Source: Rickettsiales bacterium
GTDB taxonomy: Bacteria; Pseudomonadota; Alphaproteobacteria; Rickettsiales; UBA3002
Direction: 5' to 3'
Assembly: GCA_022763105.1 (NCBI GenBank)
Contig: JALEGK010000025.1
Span: 1 to 40,436, forward strand
DNA: 40,436 bases
A program made the position numbers and the translations under genes. This document shows positions 25,242 through 33,392 of this stretch, piece by piece (position 1 is the first letter of the stretch; the number at the start of each line of letters is the position of its first letter). Below the pieces are notes generated by a model. That model ran no database searches. It saw only the letters and a program-made list of their open reading frames with translations, and was not told the DNA's origin.

Positions 25242-26117
25242 CGCACGACGAATCGACTCCGTACAATAATTAGCAATAATCTCGCTACCGCTGAATGCGA
25301 TCTCTGCCTCTTTGATGTTCTCTGGGAATACAGGCAGATTATAGACTTTATCCGATGCACGACCATACATTTGCTCACCCGGATCAGGTTCATGCTTCAG
25401 GCCATAATCAATACCGACCAATACCGCCCAAATTGCAGCATAAGGGTTCGCATCCGCACCACTCACACGATGCTCAATATGTCGCCACGGCACGACGCTC
25501 TCTGGCATACGAAGCGCCACTGTACGGTTATTGCCGCCCCAACTCACCACGCTTGGCACATGGTCTGCACCTGAATGCAGACGATCATATGAATCTTCAT
25601 GAGGTGCGAAGCACAAAATCATATCATTCATGGTCGCCACCAACCCGCCAAGCGAGCCACGCAAGGCACGCGTCATCTGATCTTCTTTTTTGATATAGAG
25701 ATATTGCTCATCTGGCGTAATCATATGCACATGAATATGCAGACCATTAAAAACCGTGCGCTCTTCATCGACCTTGATCATCGGATCGAAAAGAACAGTA
25801 AATCCGGCCTCTTGAGCAACATTACCAACCAATGCTTTGAGACGCTCAACCTCACAAGCAGCTTGCCACGGCTCGGTCTGGCGCAGGCGAAACTCATATT
25901 GCCCTTTCGCATTCTCAAGACCAATACTCTCTAAAGATACCTCTACATCCTTACATCGTGCGCCAAGCCCTTCCCAAAAGGCATCATTCGGCTGATCATC
26001 GCCGGGAATATAGCATTCAAGCTCGCCGGCCACGCGAAAACGTGCGCCGTCATATTCTTTGGCAACACCGTCTACGATATCACGGTAAGATTCAGCCCAG
26101 ACTTTTTCAGAATCCAT
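25224..26117 (-). CDS. Short glutamine synthetase-like protein (catalytic domain only)
   Basis: A 297-residue protein that aligns by motifs to the GS catalytic domain but lacks the about 100-residue N-terminal beta-grasp. Readable landmarks are G-E-L-E-C-Y (acids 32 and 34), KGQYEFRL (71-78, metal-binding Glu75), LHIHVHM (126-132), WGGNNRTVALRMP and the HRVSGADANPY signature. The active-site set looks largely intact. In classical GS the N-domain completes the neighbouring active site, so this form cannot build the usual dodecamer. It could be a gamma-glutamyl-amine or amino-acid ligase. The gene starts 6 bp after trxA and ends inside the tail of trpA. It is probably real, since there is no frameshift and the start is well placed. 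The substrate is unknown. Confidence 0.8.
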   Translation of the reverse strand: MDSEKVWAESYRDIVDGVAKEYDGARFRVAGELECYIPGDDQPNDAFWEGLGARCKDVEVSLESIGLENAKGQYEFRLRQTEPWQAACEVERLKALVGNVAQEAGFTVLFDPMIKVDEERTVFNGLHIHVHMITPDEQYLYIKKEDQMTRALRGSLGGLVATMNDMILCFAPHEDSYDRLHSGADHVPSVVSWGGNNRTVALRMPESVVPWRHIEHRVSGADANPYAAIWAVLVGIDYGLKHEPDPGEQMYGRASDKVYNLPVFPENIKEAEIAFSGSEIIANYCTESIRRALFTDA

Positions 26118-26123
26118 GACGAG

Positions 26124-26444
26124 CTAGATTACGGAATCAATCCATTCAACAAGCTGGCTTTTAGGAACCGAGCCAACTTTGGTTGCCACCGCTTCACCAT
26201 CTTTAAATAAAATCATGGTTGGAATACCGCGCACACCATACTGTGTTGGAGATTCTGGGTTCTCATCGATATTCACTTTAGCGATGGTCAGCTTATCGCC
26301 CATTTCATCGGCAACCTGATCAAGAATTGGCGATAATTGCTTACAAGGACCGCACCATTCCGCCCAAAAATCAACCAATACAGGACCAGATGATTTCAAT
26401 ACTTTAGATTCGAATTCTTCGTCTTTCACATGGGTGCTAGGCAT
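26124..26444 (-). CDS. trxA: Thioredoxin
   Basis: A 106-residue thioredoxin with the redox motif WCGPCK (about residues 31-36), the cis-proline in G-I-P-T-M and the downstream KDGE turn. It is a cytoplasmic dithiol reductant for ribonucleotide reductase and other enzymes. A ribosome binding site GAGG lies 5 nt before the ATG. It follows addA by 36 bp on the same strand, which is the usual alphaproteobacterial addA-trxA arrangement, and precedes the GS-like gene by 6 bp. Confidence 0.97.
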   Translation of the reverse strand: MPSTHVKDEEFESKVLKSSGPVLVDFWAEWCGPCKQLSPILDQVADEMGDKLTIAKVNIDENPESPTQYGVRGIPTMILFKDGEAVATKVGSVPKSQLVEWIDSVI

Positions 26445-26480
26445 AATATCCTCTTATCTGTTTGTCGCTTTCATAAGAAG

Positions 26481-29400
26481 TTAGGTCTGCTTTAGGTAAG
26501 AGTCAAGACTCTCAAGCGTTTCATCAATAGCCGATTGTGGAATATCCATCCATTGCGCTCCCGCCGTCCAGACCAATGCACATTGAATCTCGCGATCTGG
26601 GTATAATGATCGCAACAGCACGTCATACATGGCAAGCTGCCGAAGATATAAACCATCCACCGCTTCAACTGAATCAGGTATGTTGCGGTTACTTTTAAAA
26701 TCGGCAACAATTAAGCGATCAGGTAACACCACCAACTTATCGATTTGCCCAGAGATCGGATAGTAGGTTCCATCTTTAGCTTTATACTTCCCGACCAAAG
26801 ACACTTCAGAATGTGCCTCCACACCAAATAAAACACTACATTCATCTGACTGCCATGTCGTCATCACCTCATCGACAATTGCATCGCAATGATGCTTCAC
26901 TTCATCTTCTGCCCATTGGTTAGCCAGAAACAATAGATCATCTTTTGAAATGCTCTGTTCCGTAGAAGGCAACCATTGCAACAATCGGTGCGTTAAATTC
27001 CCTCTGGCAATCGCCAATGCACTACCACTGCCATCTCCATCATAAACCTTCTCTTCACTCGGCCCAATTTTAGATGGGGAGATAATCTTGATAGGCTCCC
27101 AGATGGGAACAGAAGCCCCCCACCAATCAGGCGGGTCGGATAATTCTCGCTCAGCAGACTCATCATCAATCTTCACTTCAGCAGTTTGTGCATGGGTAAT
27201 ACGCAAATGCCCCTCTTCAACCGACTGGCAGTCGGGGTGCGCTTTTACAGCAGAATGAATATAGCTGTACCACGCACTATCGGAGACATTTTTTCCTCTT
27301 AAATAGCCATAGATATACAACTCACTCTCAGCACGTGTCAGCGCCACATATAAAAGTCGTTTTGACTCTTCCTCCTGCAGCTCCGCATCATCTTTTTTAA
27401 TGCCAGATAAGCACGCAGATTTAGCACCAACAGGCGGTACAATCGGGAAGAACTCATCCGCATGACGTACCCACCAAATGGACTGGTTCTTTTGGCGAAC
27501 CGTGCGCGTTGTATCAGGAAGCATTACAATGGGCGCTTGCAATCCTTTAGCGCCGTGCACCGTCATCACTCGAACCGTATTGCTGGATTGCTCTAGCTCG
27601 CGCTTAATATCCTGATCACTAGCGCGCAGCCACTTCATAAATAAAGGCATCATTGGTTGATGCGCTTCTTCAAATAACACCGCCTGGCTAAGCAACTCAT
27701 CAAACAGGTCTTCGACCTCATCACCAAGATAGGTTTTACAGGCAGCCATGCCGCCTTGATCTCGCAACATCCAATCAATCCATGCAAAGGGCACATCATG
27801 TAAACAACGCGACTTCATCTCCAGCAAACGCGCTGACACCTCTTTCTTTTCATGTTGGAGTGTGTGCCACAGACTCACATCGCCACGATGCGCAGCTAGC
27901 TTGTATAAATCGTCTTCACTGAATTGAAACCACGGCCCTTTAAGCACCGTTGCCAGCTTCAGGGAGTCTTGTGGTAGCAGCGACCATTCTGCAACCGCGA
28001 GTAAATCTTTCACCGCAATGTGATCATTCAGCTTAAGCCGGTCGCCTCCTGCCACCGGCACACCATGTTTTCTAAGCGCGCTGATAAGCAATGCCGCCAG
28101 AGGGTTGCGCTGTTGAAGCAAAATCAGAATATCGGATGGCTTTACAGGACGGCCTTTAGCTTCCAAGATTCGTTCATTATCCAGCCATGATCTAATATCA
28201 ACCGCGATCTGATCGGCAAGCTCTGCCGCCACATGCAACGAGTCGTGCAACGGCTTTTCCAGCTCCGTGTAAAGAGGCACATCAGTCGCCTCCTGAAATT
28301 TCACAGGGAAAATCTCTACATGCCCCGCACGCCCCACATGATGCACTTCATGGTGAATCGGTTTATCATCTTGCGTTTTAAAACCACACTGATCCGCCAC
28401 ATGATCGACAATATCTAAGATAGCCGCACTTGAGCGAAACGAGCGATCCAGACTCCGTACATTAAAGGCTTTGCCATGTTCCTTATGAAAACTGGAATAC
28501 ACATTACGCCATAACTTAAAGCCCTTCGGGTCGGCGCCTTGAAACCGGTAAATCGATTGCTTCTCATCGCCAACCACAAACAAGCTGCGCCGTCCGCTTT
28601 CATCCACCGATTTATCAAATAGCTCTTTGACCAAGGCAAACACCAACGCCCATTGATCGGGCGCCGTATCTTGCGCTTCATCAACCAGAAAATGAGTTAG
28701 CTTCTGGTCTAGCTTCTCTAATACCCAACTCGAAATGCCCTCTTGCTCTAACAAAGATTGAGCATGCACGATAATGTCATCATAACTCATCGCGCCACGC
28801 TGGATTTTTAGTTGCTCAAACAAACTCAACAGCCCGCTCGCCACATAGGTCGCCGACACGCTAAACTGCGCCACCTGTAACGTTTGAAGCGATTGGAAGA
28901 AACGCACGCTACGAGCTAATTCATCTTCAATGAATGTCAGCAAATCGGGATGAGATTCACGAAATGCCTTCAATGCGATGCTGTTCACCTTATATGGCTC
29001 GCCTTTATCAGTCAGCCATGCCGAAACATACTCTAATGTAGCCCCTTCACTTTGGTCACTTTGCAGCCATACCCGAATAGAAGCGGCAAGCTTTTCGCCA
29101 GACTTACCAATCAGCTTATCTGCAAGCTCTGTAAGTCTCTGCCCATCACTGTAATCACTGTAATCGCGAAGCAGAACATCCGCCGATATAGACGCATCAG
29201 CATCTAGCGCCTGATAGATGTTTTCTGAAATAGTATCCAGTGACGGTTCTGCGCCAAATAAATACCTAAATCGCTTATGGGCACGACAGATACTATCCAG
29301 CAAATCATTCAACCCCTGATCGCTTAAACCAGTCGCCAAATCTAAAAATGCCGCCTTCAACACTTTATCGCAGTGCGCATCACCGATTTGCTCAATGAGG

Positions 29401-29867
29401 TATTGCTTTGCTTCTTGCAGAAGTTCCGCCTCGGTACGGTCATCCATCAGATTGGCATGCGGCATAATGCCAGCCTCAACCGGAAATTTACCCAACAGTG
29501 ACTGGCAGAATGCGTGAATCGTCTGAATACGCACGCCATACGCATCATCCAGCAACTCACATAGCAATTGACGCGCACGTGCTCTTTCCGAATCACTCGG
29601 AGGCTGCCCCAGTAACTCTTTGAGTTCTTTCTCAAGCGCCACATCGCTGCACATTGTCCAATCGGAGAGTTTGTTGCGCAAACGATGCTGCATTTCAGCG
29701 GCAGCCGCTTTGGTATAGGTAATACAGAGTATCGAAGACGGCTCATCGCCGCGAAGTAGAATCCGCATCACACGATCAATCAACACCTTGGTTTTACCGG
29801 TTCCAGCATGAGCTGAGAGCCAAACAGAGTGATCAGGATTCGCCGCTAATTGTTGTGATTCGGTCAT
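26481..29867 (-). CDS. addA: Double-strand break repair helicase-nuclease AddA
   Basis: A 1128-residue UvrD/RecB-type enzyme. Walker A is AHAGTGKTK with Lys25. Walker B with VDEAQDTAP is near 390, and further motifs include VGDEKQSIYRFQGADP and VMTVHGAKGLQAP. The C-terminal RecB-like nuclease has GQIDKLV and VADFKSNR (about 1058-1080). With AddB it resects DNA ends to a Chi-like site for RecA loading. The encoded length is typical for alphaproteobacterial AddA. The start has no ribosome binding site, and a -10-like hexamer (29874-29879) lies 6 nt upstream. Unusually, addA is separated from addB by the rcdA-like gene on the other strand, so the two subunits need separate promoters. Confidence 0.96.
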   Translation of the reverse strand: MTESQQLAANPDHSVWLSAHAGTGKTKVLIDRVMRILLRGDEPSSILCITYTKAAAAEMQHRLRNKLSDWTMCSDVALEKELKELLGQPPSDSERARARQLLCELLDDAYGVRIQTIHAFCQSLLGKFPVEAGIMPHANLMDDRTEAELLQEAKQYLIEQIGDAHCDKVLKAAFLDLATGLSDQGLNDLLDSICRAHKRFRYLFGAEPSLDTISENIYQALDADASISADVLLRDYSDYSDGQRLTELADKLIGKSGEKLAASIRVWLQSDQSEGATLEYVSAWLTDKGEPYKVNSIALKAFRESHPDLLTFIEDELARSVRFFQSLQTLQVAQFSVSATYVASGLLSLFEQLKIQRGAMSYDDIIVHAQSLLEQEGISSWVLEKLDQKLTHFLVDEAQDTAPDQWALVFALVKELFDKSVDESGRRSLFVVGDEKQSIYRFQGADPKGFKLWRNVYSSFHKEHGKAFNVRSLDRSFRSSAAILDIVDHVADQCGFKTQDDKPIHHEVHHVGRAGHVEIFPVKFQEATDVPLYTELEKPLHDSLHVAAELADQIAVDIRSWLDNERILEAKGRPVKPSDILILLQQRNPLAALLISALRKHGVPVAGGDRLKLNDHIAVKDLLAVAEWSLLPQDSLKLATVLKGPWFQFSEDDLYKLAAHRGDVSLWHTLQHEKKEVSARLLEMKSRCLHDVPFAWIDWMLRDQGGMAACKTYLGDEVEDLFDELLSQAVLFEEAHQPMMPLFMKWLRASDQDIKRELEQSSNTVRVMTVHGAKGLQAPIVMLPDTTRTVRQKNQSIWWVRHADEFFPIVPPVGAKSACLSGIKKDDAELQEEESKRLLYVALTRAESELYIYGYLRGKNVSDSAWYSYIHSAVKAHPDCQSVEEGHLRITHAQTAEVKIDDESAERELSDPPDWWGASVPIWEPIKIISPSKIGPSEEKVYDGDGSGSALAIARGNLTHRLLQWLPSTEQSISKDDLLFLANQWAEDEVKHHCDAIVDEVMTTWQSDECSVLFGVEAHSEVSLVGKYKAKDGTYYPISGQIDKLVVLPDRLIVADFKSNRNIPDSVEAVDGLYLRQLAMYDVLLRSLYPDREIQCALVWTAGAQWMDIPQSAIDETLESLDSYLKQT

Positions 29868-29873
29868 GCACAG

Positions 29874-29879
29874 ACAGTA
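29874..29879 (-). promoter_or_regulatory. -10-like element before addA
   Basis: TACTGT on the minus strand ends 6 nt before the addA ATG (29867) with no ribosome binding site in between, compatible with a leaderless transcript. The -35 is not convincing. It lies back-to-back with the rcdA promoter. Confidence 0.25.
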
Positions 29880-29943
29880 GCGAGTAAACTAGATAAAATA
29901 CCAGCTAAATCTGCGATAAATCTCCCATAAATTGATCTGAAAC

Positions 29944-29958
29944 TTAAAAAATCGTTAA
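29944..29958 (+). promoter_or_regulatory. CtrA-type box (TTAA-N7-TTAA) upstream of the rcdA-like gene
   Basis: TTAA at 29944-29947 and TTAA at 29955-29958 are separated by exactly 7 nt. The box ends 11 nt before a good -10 (TATACT) and so covers the -35 position, the layout of CtrA-activated promoters in Caulobacter. RcdA controls CtrA degradation, so a feedback loop would make sense. Binding is inferred. Confidence 0.55.
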
Positions 29959-29969
29959 TGCTGCTTCGC

Positions 29970-29975
29970 TATACT
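29970..29975 (+). promoter_or_regulatory. -10 element of the rcdA-like gene promoter
   Basis: TATACT lies 27 nt before the chosen ATG (30003), leaving room for a short leader with the AAGGAG ribosome binding site. The -35 region is occupied by the CtrA-type box, so activator dependence is likely. Confidence 0.5.
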
Positions 29976-30002
29976 CCTAATCAAGACACAAAGGAGAAGA
30001 AT

Positions 30003-30443
30003 ATGTTTATACAGGCGGCACCCGATTTACAGCAGGATGGTAATTTACTGTTCTTGCCATCGCTCTTTCACGAGACCATTGAAATGATCATGGAGTCTTA
30101 TGAATATTTTGAAGAGCATGAGCAGCTAGACCCAAATAGCATTCCGCCATTCTTACAGTCTATTTACTCGACTGAGATGTCGCGCATCACCATGCGCCTA
30201 ACCAGTGTAATGGCGTGGTTAATGGCTCGCAAGGCCGTATCGACCGGCCAAATCACAGCTGAAGAAGCTGAATCAGAGTATGCGCTGGATGATAATGAGT
30301 TTTGCCTGAATCATAATCACGAGCTAACCGACATTGTGCCATATCAAATGAACGATTTGCTAGTGAGAAGCCATGCAATTTACCTGCGCATCTGGAGGCT
30401 AAATCAGCAGACTTACCCGCAGCTAGCTAAGGTCGCACACTAG
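30003..30443 (+). CDS. rcdA: RcdA-family protein (DUF1465), regulator of CtrA degradation
   Basis: From the ATG at 30003 the protein has 146 residues and is mostly helical. The centre (about 59-84) has the DUF1465/RcdA pattern R-I-T-M-R-L-T-S-V-M-A-W-L followed by A-V-S-T-G-Q-I-T-A-E-E-A. In Caulobacter RcdA is an adaptor that, with CpdR and PopA, delivers CtrA to the ClpXP protease at the cell pole. The start is set by the strong ribosome binding site AAGGAG 6 nt upstream. An in-frame ATG at 29958 lies upstream of the -10 and is unlikely. It sits alone between addA and addB on the opposite strand; the gap to the convergent addB stop is 1 bp. Confidence 0.78.
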   Translation: MFIQAAPDLQQDGNLLFLPSLFHETIEMIMESYEYFEEHEQLDPNSIPPFLQSIYSTEMSRITMRLTSVMAWLMARKAVSTGQITAEEAESEYALDDNEFCLNHNHELTDIVPYQMNDLLVRSHAIYLRIWRLNQQTYPQLAKVAH

Positions 30444-30444
30444 A

Positions 30445-33315
30445 CTAGTCATCAAGCAACCAAACATCGCTTCGCGCCAAGTGACCATAGTCGCTGTGGC
30501 GCGATGCATATTTAGGCACCAGCGATGCGTAATAAGGCCAAGACTGCACATAAAATCGCTCAATCACACTCTCAATCACACCTCTATATGACGCAACCAC
30601 TTCCGCATCGGTTGATTGCATTTGCGGCTTCGTATGCCCTGCCCCCATTTTCCAATACGCAACCTCGCGCACCTCATCTTGGCTATATTTCCCATCCATC
30701 TGCACCATGAGCGCACTAAGTGGCAATTGAGCGGCATAACCATATTTCACTGCCTTAGGCTCAGGCGCACTCCCGCTTTTATAATCAATAATGCTAAATT
30801 GTTGGTCGTTATGCTCCAAACGATCCATGCACCCACGTATATACAGATTCACCCCTGCATGCTCAAAATGCCCCTCTATCTCCTCTTCTGCTAGCACATG
30901 AGGCATCGTCTCTCGGCGTACACGCTCATTCTCCACCACCCAATCAGATAGCTGCATCATGCGTGGCTGCCAAACCTGTCGCATAGAGTCTGTCACCTCG
31001 CATTCATCGAATGCCATGCGCAACATTTCTTCAAAGACCGCTGAATGTATCACAGACGCATCATCATTTACCCTCTTCACAAATAACTCTAACGCTTTGT
31101 GAAGCACCTTCCCCATATCCGCAGCGCCTAATTCTTGGTCGAGATCATCTAATGCCGAAAGATTGAGAATATATTTAGCGTAGATGCTGTATGGATCACT
31201 GAGCAAATGATCAAACTGTGTGATCGGCAATGAAGTCGGACGATCACTAATCGGTGGATTCGGTGCAGGCGCTAATGTCTCTTTGCGCTCATCGACATTC
31301 CCATCCTGACGCAACCAATCGACATATTCTGTGCTGAGCGTTTTCTCTCCCAACATAGCATCCAAACGCACCAACCAACGCGAGGCAATCGTCTCAGCGC
31401 CAGCTTTACGAAGGCTGCGTGTTACATACACATCGCTATGGCAGGCAAGCGTAATCCAGTCATGTGCTTCCAAGCCAATATGCGCCTGCACATCTGGCAA
31501 ACCAACCTGCTTGCGAAGCGGAGCATTTAGCCACGGCGAATCAGCCACCGCACTCGGCCATTCCCCCTCATTCAAACCTGACAGAATGATACGGTCAAAA
31601 CCAAGCAATCGCGCCTCAACAGGCGACATAATCTGTACAGGCGCATCCTTAGGGCTTTCTGGGAAATAACGGCACTGACGCCATAGCCGCTTCACTATTG
31701 CCTGATATTGCGATAGCGATTGCACTCGCAACCCCGCCCCTATCTCTGATAGCGGGTCAAACAGCTCTGCTAACATTGCCTTGTCAGAAACCAAGGCATC
31801 GACTGCTTTGCGATGCAGCTTAATATGCTCTGATAACGAATGACTGCCACCTGATTGCTTCAATTGCTGAAGCATTTGGCTAAGCGCCATTAGCTTCTGC
31901 TTCACCTCAGCATCAGCATTCTCCGTGATCGATTTAAGAAACGCGCTCACGCTTGGTTGCTTTGGCTTTCTTCTTAAATCAAATTCCCACTTCTCAATCA
32001 TTGCCTGCTGAGCTTCAGAATCATCCATTAACCATAATAGTGGATGCTTGAGTAACGCAAAAAGCGGTACAAAACGATGCGGTTGCATCGCTGCATCTAG
32101 CATTAGCATTGCCAAACTGCAAAGCGGATGCGCCAACATATGTTTAGCTTGCGCATTATTGGCAACCACACCAATTTCAGCTAAACGTAGCTCTAAATGC
32201 CTGGCCATTTGTGCGTCATGCGAAATCACACCCACACGCTTTCTCTGATGCAACGCTTCTTTAATAAGCGATACAACCACCGCCACTTCTTCAAACTCAT
32301 GACGCGCTTCAATGCGTTTCAACGTCAATGCACTAACATCAGGTTTGCTTTCTCGCCACATCTGTACCGACACAGCGGGAACACAACTATCCATAAGAAT
32401 CCGCGCATCATCATAGGTCGTCCCCGTATCTGAATGATTGTCCAACAACTGCACGGATTGTCGTTCTATCTGAAGAGATTCAAGCAAATGCTTCACGTGA
32501 TACTGCGGGTGCGATGGGCTGACATGCTCCCATGTTTCAGCGCCCATATTAATGTCTAACCCCGGCAGAATAATGCGCCCATCTGGCAAATCACGAATAA
32601 TAGAGAGAAGCTGCGCCGTTGGTTTCTGAGTCCCCATCGAGCCTGCCGCAATCACCGGTACATCAGGTGGATATTTCGCCCAGACATCGGCCAGCATCCC
32701 CATCCAGATATTGCGTCTGGCATATTGGCTGATCACCCCTTCGCGGTCACAATAATCCGGCCACCAACGCATGATGAACTTCAGCACCTCTAGCTGACGC
32801 TGCCAATGTTCTGCAAATTGTGATGGCGCCAGACGCAACACATCCTCAAACGGCACCGCCTCGCGCTCGCATTCACTCATAAACGCCACAATGTCCTCGG
32901 CCATGCGCAGGCATTGCTCTTCATTCATTTCATCTTTGAGCTGATCAAAACGATGTTTGTTTTCGTATAACTGCTCAGTTATCGCCAAGAGCTGCTTCGT
33001 CTTAGAAATAACAGGCCGCATGCTCTGATACGCCTCAAGCACCGCCTGGTCATTGCGCATCACGGCTTGAATCAATGTTTCATCGGCATCAACATCCGCG
33101 ATTGGATGAAGCTGCGGGATAAGTATCGGGGCACCTTCAGCACGTTTTAGAAATACATGCTTCATTTCTTCTGCCGCACGGCGGGTTGGCAGCAATAAAA
33201 TCACGCACGACAGGCCAATCGGATCGCCCGCAAACTCCGATAGAAGCGTATCGGCAATAATCGATAGCATCGGTTTTTCAATGGGAGTTGTAAAAATTGA
33301 CGGTTTTTCGGCCAT
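30445..33315 (-). CDS. addB: Double-strand break repair protein AddB
   Basis: A 956-residue protein of the alphaproteobacterial AddB type, partner of AddA. The N-terminal helicase-like part opens with LPTRRAAEEM but lacks a normal Walker A, as in this subgroup. A middle region has LGFDRIILSGLNEGEWP. The C-terminal nuclease (about 855-905) has the PD-(D/E)XK residues in FSIIDYKSGSAPEP followed by the Q-L-P-L segment. The iron-sulfur cysteines of Bacillus AddB are not evident. There is no ribosome binding site, and TAAAAT (33323-33328) lies 7 nt before the ATG. It is divergent from the ATPase gene at 33393 and convergent with the rcdA-like gene. The genes that often precede addB in this class (tsaE, a nucleotidyltransferase) are absent here. 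Confidence 0.94.
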   Translation of the reverse strand: MAEKPSIFTTPIEKPMLSIIADTLLSEFAGDPIGLSCVILLLPTRRAAEEMKHVFLKRAEGAPILIPQLHPIADVDADETLIQAVMRNDQAVLEAYQSMRPVISKTKQLLAITEQLYENKHRFDQLKDEMNEEQCLRMAEDIVAFMSECEREAVPFEDVLRLAPSQFAEHWQRQLEVLKFIMRWWPDYCDREGVISQYARRNIWMGMLADVWAKYPPDVPVIAAGSMGTQKPTAQLLSIIRDLPDGRIILPGLDINMGAETWEHVSPSHPQYHVKHLLESLQIERQSVQLLDNHSDTGTTYDDARILMDSCVPAVSVQMWRESKPDVSALTLKRIEARHEFEEVAVVVSLIKEALHQRKRVGVISHDAQMARHLELRLAEIGVVANNAQAKHMLAHPLCSLAMLMLDAAMQPHRFVPLFALLKHPLLWLMDDSEAQQAMIEKWEFDLRRKPKQPSVSAFLKSITENADAEVKQKLMALSQMLQQLKQSGGSHSLSEHIKLHRKAVDALVSDKAMLAELFDPLSEIGAGLRVQSLSQYQAIVKRLWRQCRYFPESPKDAPVQIMSPVEARLLGFDRIILSGLNEGEWPSAVADSPWLNAPLRKQVGLPDVQAHIGLEAHDWITLACHSDVYVTRSLRKAGAETIASRWLVRLDAMLGEKTLSTEYVDWLRQDGNVDERKETLAPAPNPPISDRPTSLPITQFDHLLSDPYSIYAKYILNLSALDDLDQELGAADMGKVLHKALELFVKRVNDDASVIHSAVFEEMLRMAFDECEVTDSMRQVWQPRMMQLSDWVVENERVRRETMPHVLAEEEIEGHFEHAGVNLYIRGCMDRLEHNDQQFSIIDYKSGSAPEPKAVKYGYAAQLPLSALMVQMDGKYSQDEVREVAYWKMGAGHTKPQMQSTDAEVVASYRGVIESVIERFYVQSWPYYASLVPKYASRHSDYGHLARSDVWLLDD

Positions 33316-33322
33316 AATCGCG

Positions 33323-33328
33323 ATTTTA
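33323..33328 (-). promoter_or_regulatory. -10-like element before addB
   Basis: TAAAAT on the minus strand ends 7 nt before the addB ATG (33315) with no ribosome binding site between. It is compatible with a leaderless addB mRNA; no clear -35 is seen. Confidence 0.3.
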
Positions 33329-33392
33329 GTAAAAAATTAATGCCTGATTAGGTATATCTAAAAGAAAAACGATTTTTCGTACAGGGAAAGCT

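Noticed and set aside
25224..26117. Glutamine-synthetase-like gene as a truncated pseudogene
   Set aside because: The frame is intact, catalytic motifs are kept, the start is 6 bp after trxA, and no remnant of an N-terminal domain is found upstream (trxA occupies that space).
33337..33351. A CtrA box upstream of the RepA-like ATPase (TTAA-N7-TTAG)
   Set aside because: One half-site is mismatched, and the spacing to the possible -10 elements (1 nt or 8 nt) does not match the 11 nt seen at the two perfect boxes.
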